Below, piece after piece: positions 50,833 to 60,278 of a stretch of 64,000 bases of DNA. Made by a program: the position numbers and the translations under genes. The stretch is from Flavobacterium sp. 1355 (GTDB lineage: Bacteria; Bacteroidota; Bacteroidia; Flavobacteriales; Flavobacteriaceae). Positions within the stretch are counted from its first letter, which is position 1, and the number at the start of each line of letters is the position of its first letter. Location: positions 62,001 to 126,000 of the forward strand of contig NZ_JAFICC010000014.1 in NCBI RefSeq assembly GCF_017833415.1, in the 5' to 3' direction. The notes beneath the pieces were generated by a model that made no database searches, was not told the DNA's origin, and was given only the letters and a program-made list of their open reading frames with translations.

Positions 50833-52110
50833 ATGAAAAATAATCCTAATAAAAAGAACTCTTTGAAGCATGTTCTTTTTGGAAGCTTAATTGGCACCAC
50901 AATCGAATTTTTTGACTTTTATATTTATGCCAATGCAGCGGTGTTGGTTTTTCCGCAATTATTTTTTCCGGGATCAGATAAGACGATGGCAACATTAGAA
51001 TCACTGGCCACTTTTTCGATTGCGTTTCTATCACGTCCTTTGGGATCTGCTTTTTTTGGCCATTATGGAGATAAAATCGGCCGTAAATTTACCTTAGTTG
51101 CAGCTTTATTAACAATGGGTATTTCAACCGTAACAATTGGTTTTTTACCAAGTTATGCCAGTATTGGTGTTGCTGCTCCTTTATTGCTAATGCTATGTAG
51201 ATTTGGACAGGGAGTTGGATTAGGAGGCGAGTGGGGAGGTGCTGTTTTGCTGGCCATAGAAAATGCTCCACCACATAAACGTGCCTGGTATGGTATGTTT
51301 CCGCAATTGGGTGCGCCAATTGGACTGTTACTTTCAGGAGGGACTTTTCTCTTATTGACAGATTCGATGAACAATGAAGATTTTATGGATTATGGATGGA
51401 GAATTCCTTTCATTGCCAGTTCGCTATTGGTTGTGGTTGGATTTTATATCCGAACAAAAATTACAGAAACACCTTCTTTCGAAAATTCAAAAAAGGAACA
51501 CGAAGAAGTTAAAATCCCATTTTTTACTATTATAAAATCGTTTAAAAACCAATTGATTTTTGGGACATTTGCTGCTATTACAACATTTTTAGTCTTTTAT
51601 TTAATGACGGTATTTACCTTAAGCTGGGCAACTTCTGACTTGGGTTTTGCCAAAAGAGACTTTCTGTTGATTCAGATGTTTTCAGTGTTGTTTTTTGCTG
51701 TTTTTATTCCTGTTTCAGCAGTTGTTGCAGATAAAATCGGACGTCGCAAAATATTAATTATCACTACAACGGCTATTGCTGTTTTTGGTTTTTTCTTCTC
51801 TCATTTTTTAAATTCAGGAAGTACATTTATGGTCACTTTCTTTGTCTGTTTAGGAATGTCATTGATGGGATTTACGTATGGACCGTTAGGAACTTTTCTA
51901 TCCGAATTATTCCCTACAAATGTTCGCTATTCAGGCGCTTCGTTGACTTTTAACCTGGCAGGAATTCTTGGTGCAGCTTTTGCTCCAATGATTGCAATCT
52001 GGCTGGCAAGTAAATATAGCTTAACATATGTTGGTTTTTACCTGACGATTGCGGCTTGCATTTCGTTATTTTCTTTACTGGTAATTAGTAAAAAGGAACA
52101 TAAGTTCTAA
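50833..52110 (+). CDS. MFS transporter, metabolite:H+ symporter (MHS) type
   Basis: A 425-residue 12-helix MFS protein. GTTIEFFDFYIYANAAVLVF, FSIAFLSRPLGSAFFGHYGD, DKIGRKFTLVAAL and GQGVGLGGEWGGAVLLAIENA are hallmarks of the MHS family (ProP, ShiA, KgtP). A second DKIGRRKILIITT occurs in the C-half. Substrates in the family include proline/betaine, shikimate, dicarboxylates and citrate; none can be chosen here. Single gene. Confidence 0.93.
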   Translation: MKNNPNKKNSLKHVLFGSLIGTTIEFFDFYIYANAAVLVFPQLFFPGSDKTMATLESLATFSIAFLSRPLGSAFFGHYGDKIGRKFTLVAALLTMGISTVTIGFLPSYASIGVAAPLLLMLCRFGQGVGLGGEWGGAVLLAIENAPPHKRAWYGMFPQLGAPIGLLLSGGTFLLLTDSMNNEDFMDYGWRIPFIASSLLVVVGFYIRTKITETPSFENSKKEHEEVKIPFFTIIKSFKNQLIFGTFAAITTFLVFYLMTVFTLSWATSDLGFAKRDFLLIQMFSVLFFAVFIPVSAVVADKIGRRKILIITTTAIAVFGFFFSHFLNSGSTFMVTFFVCLGMSLMGFTYGPLGTFLSELFPTNVRYSGASLTFNLAGILGAAFAPMIAIWLASKYSLTYVGFYLTIAACISLFSLLVISKKEHKF

Positions 52111-52128
52111 AAACCATATTTCTATATA

Positions 52129-52168
52129 AAAAAAGGTTGTCTAATAATTTTAGACAACCTTTTTTTTA
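52129..52168. terminator. Bidirectional terminator between MFS gene and adhesin
   Basis: AAAGGTTGTCTAA pairs with TTAGACAACCTTT, with A- and T-runs on the flanks, between convergent genes. Confidence 0.9.
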
Positions 52169-52169
52169 T

Positions 52170-55100
52170 TTAACGCTTCAAACTAAAATGCCCTCTGAAC
52201 TGAGCACCATTTAGTCGGGTTACTACAAACCAATAATCAGATGCAGGTTCATCATGACCAATATAAGTTCCGTCCCAGTCAGTATTCTTTACTAACTCTT
52301 TAATGAATTTTCCATATCTATCAAATATTCTTATGGAAGAATTTGGTGCCAAATAGGCAAAATCAATAGTCCAGGTATCATTATGGCCATCATTGTTTGG
52401 TGTAAAGAATTTAGGAAAAGGAAGTTCCTCAACATAATTAATACAATCTCCAGTTGTTGCTTCAATAATCTTGATAGTTATTGGCGTTCTTTCGCTCTCG
52501 CAATCATTAATGGTTTGCGATGCATAATAAGTAACTCCATTTTCTAACAGGGTTGATTCAGATAAATTTGTTCCGGCAGTAATGGCATCGTACCAGTTTA
52601 TATTTTGTCCCGAAATATTAATTTTGTTGATGCTGGCATTTTGCTGTATACAAAAATTCTGGTTGAAATCGGCAATTGGTGCCGGTGTGTCCTGAATTTT
52701 TATCTTAATGGCAAGTCTTTTACTTTCACAATTATTAAGTGTTTGCGAAGCGTAATAAGTTCCGCTTACAAGCTGTGTTGTAGTTGCTAAAAGATTTCCT
52801 GCTGTTGCAGCATCATACCATTTTATATTATCTCCTGAAATTGGGATATTGCTTATTGTAGCATTTTCGTCTATACAAAAAACCTTTGAAAGATCTGCAC
52901 TTGGTAAAGCAGTATCATACACGTTAACAAGGACAGCAAGTCTTTCACTATCACATCCAATAGATTGTGCTACATAATATGTTTTGTTATTTTCTAATAA
53001 AGTTGTAATAGGCAAAACAGCAGTTGCGCTATTAGAATCATACCATTTTATATTTTGTCCATTGATAGTAATATTATTCAGAGTTGCATTTTCACTTTTG
53101 CAAAATTTCGGATTTGTATCTCCTGTTGGAGCCAATGGTGTATTTTGTATAGAAACTGTAACATCAAATCTCGGACCTTCGCATGAATTAAGAGTTTGAG
53201 AGGCATAATAAGTTTTTCCGTCCTGCAGACTAACGGTATTTGCTAGAAGATTTCCATTAGTAATTGCATCATACCATTTAATATTAGCTCCATTCACAGC
53301 AATATTTGCTATAATAGGATTTTGACCTGAACAAAAAGGCTGATTAGCATCTCCCGAAGGAGCAGGTGTATTATGAATAGTTACAGCTACAGCAATTCTT
53401 TTACTTTCGCAGCCATTTATAGTTTGCGAAGCATAATACGTTTTGGCATCCACAAGTAAAGTAGTTTTTGGCAAAAGATTTCCTGCTGTTGCAGCATCAT
53501 ACCATTTTATATCATTTCCTGAAATTGGGATATTGCTTATTGCAGCATTTTCGTCTATACAAAAAACCTTTGAAGGATCTGCACTTGGTAAAGCAGTATC
53601 ATAAATATTTACTGTCACAGCAAGCCTGTCACTCTCACAGCCAATAGATTGTGATACATAATATGTTTTATTGTTTTCTAATAAAGTTGTAACAGGCGAA
53701 ACAGCAGTTGCGCTACTGGAATCATACCATTTTATATTTTGTCCATTGATAGTAATATTATTCAGAGTTGCATTTTCACTTTTGCAAAATTTCGGATTTG
53801 TATCTCCTGTTGGAGCCAATGGTGTATTTTGTATAGAAACTGTAACAGCAAATCTCGGACCTTCACATGTATTAAGAGTTTGAGAGGCATAATAAGTTTT
53901 TCCATCCTGCAAACTAACCGTATTTGCTAGAAGATTTCCATTAGTAATTGCATCATACCATTTTATAGCAACGCCATTAACAACAATGTTTGCTATAGTA
54001 GGATTTTGACCTGAACAAAATGGCTGAATGGCATTTCCGGAAGGAGCAGGTGTATTGTGAATAATTACAGCTACAGCAATTCTTTTACTTTCGCAGCCGT
54101 TTATAGTTTGCGAAGCATAATACGTTTTGGCATCCTGAAGTAAAGTTGTATTTGACAAAAGAGTTCCGGCTGTTAAGGCATCATACCATTTTATGTTTTG
54201 ACCTGTAATTGCAAGAGTAGCTAAAGTCGCATTTTCCTGAATACAGAAAGCTTGTGAATTCGGACTAACAGGATTGGCGATAAATTGTGTAAATGGTATT
54301 AAAGTAACTTTTGCAGCTTCTGAAATACATCCATTTGAGTTTTTTACTTTAACAAAATAATCAGCCGGGTCCAGAAAAATTGACGTTTTGGTAGTTGTCC
54401 AGGTACTTCCATTGTCAAAACTATATTCTGCTGCTGCAGATGTAATGCTAATTTTTCCTTTAAGATTATTACAGTCAGGCTGGATAACTGTAAATATTGG
54501 GGTGCTAGGATAATCTGTTGGGGCATTAATAATTATAGATACTGGAGCAGATTCGCAGCCAGTGGTATTTTTAACGCGGACCATATACGTTCCGGGTATT
54601 AGATTTCCTGAATTTGGATTGGCTGAATAATTTTTACCATTGTCAAAACTATATTGATAAGAAGTACTTGTAACCACAATTGAACCAAAAGGATTACTGC
54701 ACGAAATAGGTTGCGTAACATTTAAAGTCGGAATTGAAGGAGCATTTGGCGCAGTTTTGATGGTTGCTTTATATGCAACAGATGCGCAACCATTTGTGTA
54801 TTTTATTCGGATAGAATAACTTCCAGGAGATAAACTGCTGGTATTACTGGTGTGCCAGGTAAGACCATCGTCAAAACTATATAGATTTGCAACCGTAGAG
54901 ACCATAATGCTGCCTGTAGCCGAATTGCAGCCAGTTGGGTCTGTGACTACAACTTGTGGCGCTTCAGGAATCGCAGGTGCAGCTTGTATAGTTATAGGTG
55001 CAGCAAGAGAAATGCAACCCGAATTGTATTTAATCATTAAATCATAGGTTCCTGCTGATAGATTAGACTTTGTATTAGATGTTCCAAACGTAATTCCGTT

Positions 55101-58100
55101 ATCAAAGCTATAAAAATCGGCTGCAGTATTAATTAAAATTGATCCTGTCAAATTGGTGCAAGTAGGTTGAGTTGCTGTAAAAGCAGGAGATGCAAGCGTT
55201 GATAATGGCGATATCGTGACTGGAGCAGCATTTGAAACACAGCCTGTTGAATTTTTAATTTTTATGAAATAAGTACCTGGAGAAAGATCTGTTTTTGTAT
55301 TAGAAAAAACATACGTTAATCCGTTATCATAGCTGTAAGTTGCTGCATTAGTTGTAATAGTAATAGAGCCTTTCGAGGAGCTGCAGCTTGGCTGAGTAGT
55401 AGTAAAATTTGGAGCCGCAATTGTAGTGCCAGAACTCAAATTGACAACAGTTGTTGCTGATTCGCAGCTATAAGAATCTGTTTTTATTTTAATAATATAA
55501 GTACCAGCCCCAACATTTATTTTTGTAGGACTTGTTGTCCAGCTGTTTCCGTCATTGAAACTATAACTCATGGCTGATGTAGTTATGGTGATGCTGCCAT
55601 CAGTGGCGCCACACGAAGAAGGTTGAACTATCTTTACGTTGGGTGAGGCAGGAATTGAGGGAGGATTATATATATAGACATAACTGCCGGAAGAAGTACA
55701 GCCTAAAGTGTTTTTTATTAATACATTATATGAGCCGGTAGCTAAATTTTTCATTATAGGATTTGTAGTCCACGTTGTTCCTCCATCAAAACTATATTGG
55801 TCTGCAGTAGAATTTACTATTATAGTTCCGCTAGGACTACTACATGTTGGTTGGATAACACTTATATTTGGTGAAGACAGATAATATGAGTTTATGTATA
55901 AATATTGTGAACTTGATGTACAACCCGTTGCATTTTTAATAAGAATGTTATAAGACGTACTTGCAGGATTTAATAAAATAGGATTTGTAGTCCAAGTGTT
56001 GCCTCCATCAAAACTATATTTGTCAGCAGGAGTTGTAACGGTAATACTCCCTCCATTTCCACAGCTTGGCTGTATTACTTTTACGTTTGGATTAGGTAGA
56101 TAGTAAGGATTGATATTTATAGACAAACCATAAGATCTACAACCTTTTGCGTTTTTTATCATGATGTTGTAATAACCCGAAGTAATTCCGGAAAGAACAG
56201 GGTTAGTTGTCCAGGTATTACCATAGTCAAAGCTGTATGAGCTTGCAACTGTTGCAATAGTAATACTTCCCTTAACGCCACATGTTGGCTCAATGTATGT
56301 AAAATCCGGATTTGGTAAATAATATTCCTGCAGACTAGTGGATGCACCATAACGTGTAGAGGTGCACCCAGAAGCATTTTTGACCATTAAATAATAACTA
56401 GTGTTTGCACTTAGATTACTAAATATAGGATTAGTACTCCAGGTATTACCTCCATCAATACTGTATTGTGCTGCAGTTGAAGTAAAGGTTATACTTCCTC
56501 CAACCCCGCAAGTAGGTTGTGTTACTTTAAAAGTAGGAGCTGGGAGATAAAAATCTTCAAGCCATAGCGAGTTGTAGTTAGAGACACAACCTTTAGCATT
56601 CTTAATCATTGGGTAATAATACCCTGCTGAAAGGTTCGAAAAAACAGGATTTGTTACCCAATTTGTCCCATCAATACTGTAAGAACTGGCGACAGTATTA
56701 ATTTTAATACTGCCTTTTGTTCCGCATCCAGGCTGAACAATTGTTATGTTGGGTTGTGCCAGCTTCGAGGTGTCCAGATAAACAGAAATGTAATTGGATG
56801 TACAATTATTTTTCTTTATTATTAAATAATAAGAACCCGAGCTTAAATTATTAAAAACATTATTTGTACTCCAAGTTGAACCATAATCTATACTATAATA
56901 ATCTGCCGTAGTGTTGAATGTAATATTACCAATATTTCCGCAACTTGGATTGGTAAATGTATAATCCGGATCAGGAAGGTTTGCGTTTTTAATTGAAACA
57001 CTTACAGAATTAGAAACACATCCTAAACTGTTTTTTACTGCAATGTTGTAATATGAATATGAATTAAGATTTGATAGAGTAGGAGAAGTTCCCCAAGTAT
57101 TACCTCCATCAAAACTATAGAAACTAGCAACTGTATTTATTTTAATGCTGCCAGAGGTTGTACAGGTAGGTTGAACTACAGTATAATCGGGTATATCAAT
57201 ATATGGATTATTTAAGTAAATAGCGTTTGGATAAGAGGTACAGCCAAGTTTATTTTTTATAAGTACGGTATAAATGCCGGGAGGCAATGACTTAGAGTTT
57301 AGAGTTGTCCAGGTTACACCATTGTCAAAACTATAAAAATCAGATAATGAATTGATAGTGATTTTGCCATTTGCACCACAAGTTGGCTGTTCCGTGCTAA
57401 TAATTGGCGCATTTAAGTAAGGCTGATATAAAGAAACGTAATTACCAGAGCTGATACATCCCGCACTGTTTTTTATTTTTATTTGATAATTTCCAAAAGG
57501 TAAGGTTTTAACATTATTACTAGTCCAGGTTGCGCCATTATCAAAACTATAGGAATCTGCTACTGTAGTAATAGTAATACTGCCATCTGTGCCACAAACG
57601 GGCTGTTCAGTTGTATATGCAGGATAAAAATCTTTAAAATCACTTAAATAAGCATAGCTATAATAGGAAGTACAGCCTAAAGCGTTCTTAATTCCTAAAG
57701 AATAGCTTCCTGCATCTAAATTGCTCATTTTGTTATTTGTAACCCATGTGTTCCCTCCATCAAAAGTGTAAAAATCTGAGAGAGTATTGATCGTAATACT
57801 TCCTTTTACAGTACAAGCGGGTAAGTCGATTGTATAAATTGGAGTTTCAAGCGTAGTACTGCTGATGAGTACATTGTTTGCCGACGAAATACAACCTTGT
57901 AAATCTTTGGTACGAATTTTATAATTTGCAGGTAAAAGATTGTTAGCAGTAGCACTACTTCCCCAAGTCACGCCGTCATCAAAGCTATAGTATGCAGCTG
58001 GAGTTAGAATGATAATACTGCCGGTATCCCCGCAAAATAAAGGATTGGTATAAGTGTAATTTGGATACAAAGTAGAAGCTGCTGTAATAGTTACACTTTC

Positions 58101-60089
58101 AGAATAAGAAGTACATCCATTTACGGTCTTTATTTTTACTAAATAGGTTCCAGGATATAAATTACTCTTCGTGTTGCTTGCCTCCCACGTTACGCCATCA
58201 TCAAAACTATATTGTGATGCCGGCGAAGTTACTTTTATTGTTCCTGTAGTGTTAAAACATGAGGGCTGTGTAATCTGTAAAACAGGAGATACGGCAGTTT
58301 GGCTGGGTTCGATAGTGACACTTGCATTGCTGGTGCATCCAAAAGAATCTGTGACAGTAACAGAATAATTTCCTAACGAAGTTACTTTAATACTTTGTGT
58401 AGTTCCTCCTGTACTCCATAAATATGAAGATCCTGGTGAAGAAGTTAATATTGTGCTTCCAGAGCAGACATTTAGAATACCTGTAATATTTGCTGTTGGA
58501 TTTCTAACCTCTAAATCGGCAGAAATTATTTTGTAGCAAGTTGCATCCCTGCTCACTCTAACAAAAATAGAAGCACTTGAACTTGGATAACTTGCAAAAT
58601 TGGTAATAGCATTCAAGTTGGATTCCGCTTCTTTGTAATTTTTGAAATAACTAAAATTTAAACCTGTTGTAGAAGGAACAATTAAAGAATTTAAGGTAGA
58701 TAAATTAAAAATTTCAGTTCCGTCATGGTTTGCATCACATTGCGATATTTTGGCCGTTGTTACATTAATAGTACAAGTTGAAGAGCAATTCAAAAAAGAA
58801 ATATCCCAGCCTGAATTTGCGTCAGGATCTGTAGCAGAATCAAATGTGGTTCCCGAGCATGAAGTTCCAGAAATGTTATAATCTATTTGTACTCCTATAT
58901 TATAATTAGCATTTGTAATATTTGGAAAATCACTGTTTTTTAATGTAAAACAAAACTTTTTATTTGTTGTGTCTAAGCTTGACGTAGTTGATGTACTATA
59001 AACAGATACATTATTGCTGTCGTAAACATTTAAAGTGATTTTGTTTACAGATGCAGAAATTCCTCCAGAATTAGGAATAGTATAATTACCGCAAACAGAA
59101 ATTGGTAAAGTTGGGCAAACTTTATTCAGAGGATCAAGTTCTATAGAGCCTTGCAAATTTTCTGCAGAATGTAAGATACAAACATCATCAACATACATAT
59201 ATCCAAAATGCCCGCCCAATCCACATCTTGAAGCCATAAATTCAACAGTAAATTCTTCATTATTTGGAATTGATGATATGTCTAATATTCCTGATTGCCA
59301 ATTGGTAGTATATAAAGTAACAAAATCAGAATATTGACTTGGAGCCTTACTGAAAATGCAATTTTTTTCATCTCCTACCAAACAAAATTCACTGACAACT
59401 TTCTTATTTTTATCTAAAATCCTTGCTTTTACAAAAGCCTGATTATCCGTATGACTATTGTCGTACACACTTTGTAATACCGCTTTGTAATTAAATTTTA
59501 GATAATTTTCATTATTTGTTTTAAACCTTTTTCCCTGAACAATAGAACCATAAGTAGAAGAGTTCTCATAATTAATTTTAAGAGCATATTGATCAAAGGC
59601 TTTAATGTCTCCCATATAAGGGTCAATCAAATTGGAAGAAACACCAGTTGCCATAATGTTCATATTATTAGGATCATAGCGATTGATGTATGAATCGGCA
59701 GTATTGCTAATCGATTGACATTGTGTTGGACCAGGAGGGTCGCCTATTGTGCAAAGAAAATTCTTAAGATAACTGCTGCCATTTATAGTTTCATATTGCT
59801 CAAAACCTCCATTAGTACACATTTCTACTCCTTGAAGAGTAGCTGCAGTTTTTGAAGTTAAACTTCCATCTTTTGAATTTAAAATTACTTTTTTTAAATC
59901 CAGGATTTCTGCTTTCATCCTTTCCTCTCTAATTTTCAAAAACTGTTTTTGTTCCTCCAAATTTTGAATTAGATGACCATGTTTATCTTCTAATAAATGT
60001 TTGTTGGAAGAATTCGGATTAATTTCTTGAGAAAAAACACAAGAAAATTTGATAAGAATAATAAATAAGAGTAAAGTTCTAAGCTTCAT
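52170..60089 (-). CDS. Giant repeat adhesin with T9SS type B sorting domain
   Basis: A 2639-residue surface protein. Layout: signal peptide (MKLRTLLLFIILIKFSCVFSQ); a jelly-roll-like N-region (about 75-320); a linker with IMGxx-type beta strands; 18 repeats of about 72-76 residues (about 600-1936), each with QPxCG...GSIxI, YSFDNGxTW and IKNxxGCxS; 8 Ig-like repeats of about 76 residues (about 1937-2543) with NIKWYDA and TYYASQT; and the C-terminal gliding-motility type T9SS domain with FFTPNNDGHNDTW, IRIFDRYGKFIKEL and WDGTYIGHDEPASDYWF. It would be secreted by T9SS and attached or released at the surface. Binding target unknown. Confidence 0.95.
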   Translation of the reverse strand: MKLRTLLLFIILIKFSCVFSQEINPNSSNKHLLEDKHGHLIQNLEEQKQFLKIREERMKAEILDLKKVILNSKDGSLTSKTAATLQGVEMCTNGGFEQYETINGSSYLKNFLCTIGDPPGPTQCQSISNTADSYINRYDPNNMNIMATGVSSNLIDPYMGDIKAFDQYALKINYENSSTYGSIVQGKRFKTNNENYLKFNYKAVLQSVYDNSHTDNQAFVKARILDKNKKVVSEFCLVGDEKNCIFSKAPSQYSDFVTLYTTNWQSGILDISSIPNNEEFTVEFMASRCGLGGHFGYMYVDDVCILHSAENLQGSIELDPLNKVCPTLPISVCGNYTIPNSGGISASVNKITLNVYDSNNVSVYSTSTTSSLDTTNKKFCFTLKNSDFPNITNANYNIGVQIDYNISGTSCSGTTFDSATDPDANSGWDISFLNCSSTCTINVTTAKISQCDANHDGTEIFNLSTLNSLIVPSTTGLNFSYFKNYKEAESNLNAITNFASYPSSSASIFVRVSRDATCYKIISADLEVRNPTANITGILNVCSGSTILTSSPGSSYLWSTGGTTQSIKVTSLGNYSVTVTDSFGCTSNASVTIEPSQTAVSPVLQITQPSCFNTTGTIKVTSPASQYSFDDGVTWEASNTKSNLYPGTYLVKIKTVNGCTSYSESVTITAASTLYPNYTYTNPLFCGDTGSIIILTPAAYYSFDDGVTWGSSATANNLLPANYKIRTKDLQGCISSANNVLISSTTLETPIYTIDLPACTVKGSITINTLSDFYTFDGGNTWVTNNKMSNLDAGSYSLGIKNALGCTSYYSYAYLSDFKDFYPAYTTEQPVCGTDGSITITTVADSYSFDNGATWTSNNVKTLPFGNYQIKIKNSAGCISSGNYVSLYQPYLNAPIISTEQPTCGANGKITINSLSDFYSFDNGVTWTTLNSKSLPPGIYTVLIKNKLGCTSYPNAIYLNNPYIDIPDYTVVQPTCTTSGSIKINTVASFYSFDGGNTWGTSPTLSNLNSYSYYNIAVKNSLGCVSNSVSVSIKNANLPDPDYTFTNPSCGNIGNITFNTTADYYSIDYGSTWSTNNVFNNLSSGSYYLIIKKNNCTSNYISVYLDTSKLAQPNITIVQPGCGTKGSIKINTVASSYSIDGTNWVTNPVFSNLSAGYYYPMIKNAKGCVSNYNSLWLEDFYLPAPTFKVTQPTCGVGGSITFTSTAAQYSIDGGNTWSTNPIFSNLSANTSYYLMVKNASGCTSTRYGASTSLQEYYLPNPDFTYIEPTCGVKGSITIATVASSYSFDYGNTWTTNPVLSGITSGYYNIMIKNAKGCRSYGLSININPYYLPNPNVKVIQPSCGNGGSITVTTPADKYSFDGGNTWTTNPILLNPASTSYNILIKNATGCTSSSQYLYINSYYLSSPNISVIQPTCSSPSGTIIVNSTADQYSFDGGTTWTTNPIMKNLATGSYNVLIKNTLGCTSSGSYVYIYNPPSIPASPNVKIVQPSSCGATDGSITITTSAMSYSFNDGNSWTTSPTKINVGAGTYIIKIKTDSYSCESATTVVNLSSGTTIAAPNFTTTQPSCSSSKGSITITTNAATYSYDNGLTYVFSNTKTDLSPGTYFIKIKNSTGCVSNAAPVTISPLSTLASPAFTATQPTCTNLTGSILINTAADFYSFDNGITFGTSNTKSNLSAGTYDLMIKYNSGCISLAAPITIQAAPAIPEAPQVVVTDPTGCNSATGSIMVSTVANLYSFDDGLTWHTSNTSSLSPGSYSIRIKYTNGCASVAYKATIKTAPNAPSIPTLNVTQPISCSNPFGSIVVTSTSYQYSFDNGKNYSANPNSGNLIPGTYMVRVKNTTGCESAPVSIIINAPTDYPSTPIFTVIQPDCNNLKGKISITSAAAEYSFDNGSTWTTTKTSIFLDPADYFVKVKNSNGCISEAAKVTLIPFTQFIANPVSPNSQAFCIQENATLATLAITGQNIKWYDALTAGTLLSNTTLLQDAKTYYASQTINGCESKRIAVAVIIHNTPAPSGNAIQPFCSGQNPTIANIVVNGVAIKWYDAITNGNLLANTVSLQDGKTYYASQTLNTCEGPRFAVTVSIQNTPLAPTGDTNPKFCKSENATLNNITINGQNIKWYDSSSATAVSPVTTLLENNKTYYVSQSIGCESDRLAVTVNIYDTALPSADPSKVFCIDENAAISNIPISGNDIKWYDAATAGNLLPKTTLLVDAKTYYASQTINGCESKRIAVAVTIHNTPAPSGDANQPFCSGQNPIIANIAVNGANIKWYDAITNGNLLANTVSLQDGKTYYASQTLNSCEGPRFDVTVSIQNTPLAPTGDTNPKFCKSENATLNNITINGQNIKWYDSNSATAVLPITTLLENNKTYYVAQSIGCDSERLAVLVNVYDTALPSADLSKVFCIDENATISNIPISGDNIKWYDAATAGNLLATTTQLVSGTYYASQTLNNCESKRLAIKIKIQDTPAPIADFNQNFCIQQNASINKINISGQNINWYDAITAGTNLSESTLLENGVTYYASQTINDCESERTPITIKIIEATTGDCINYVEELPFPKFFTPNNDGHNDTWTIDFAYLAPNSSIRIFDRYGKFIKELVKNTDWDGTYIGHDEPASDYWFVVTRLNGAQFRGHFSLKR
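52455..54290 (-). repeat. Eight Ig-like repeats of the adhesin (class B)
   Basis: Eight repeats of about 225-230 bases coding for the KWYD/YYASQT unit. Two blocks of three are near-identical at 684-base offset (for example the agcagg word at 53361 and 54045). Confidence 0.85.
52690..54058 (-). repeat. 684-base tandem duplication in the adhesin gene
   Basis: The copies 52690-53373 and 53374-54058 each code for three class B repeats and differ by few bases; the offset is 684 (228 codons), so the frame is kept. Confidence 0.8.
54285..58300 (-). repeat. Eighteen YSFDNGxTW repeats of the adhesin (class A)
   Basis: Eighteen repeats of about 216-230 bases. Each keeps the invariant Cys in QPxC and a second in GCxS, and Phe/Trp of SFDNGxTW; sequence between is variable. 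Confidence 0.85.
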
Positions 60090-60107
60090 TTAGTACAATT
60101 TGATGGG

Positions 60108-60115
60108 CAAATATA
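60108..60115 (-). promoter_or_regulatory. Bacteroidota -7 box of the adhesin gene
   Basis: On the minus strand it reads TATATTTG, an exact TAnnTTTG match 18 bases from the ATG. Confidence 0.6.
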
Positions 60116-60253
60116 GCCAAAAAACTATGCGATAAATATGAATAAAAAAATGTTTTATAAGTTTTATATTAGTAATAAAAAAATAAAATATTTTGTGATG
60201 TTAATCAAATGATTAGGATTAATTTCTTTTGTCAAATAATTCTAAATAACCCG

Positions 60254-60261
60254 TACTTTTG
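60254..60261 (+). promoter_or_regulatory. Bacteroidota promoter of the radical SAM gene
   Basis: TACTTTTG matches TAnnTTTG exactly and TTTG lies 22 bases upstream. The predicted transcript starts about 12 bases before the TTG codon, supporting TTG as start. Confidence 0.6.
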
Positions 60262-60278
60262 CAAAAAAATATATTTTC

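Noticed and set aside
52690..58300. CRISPR array suspected from regular repeats
   Set aside because: The repeats are long, in frame and protein-coding, without short constant repeats or spacers.
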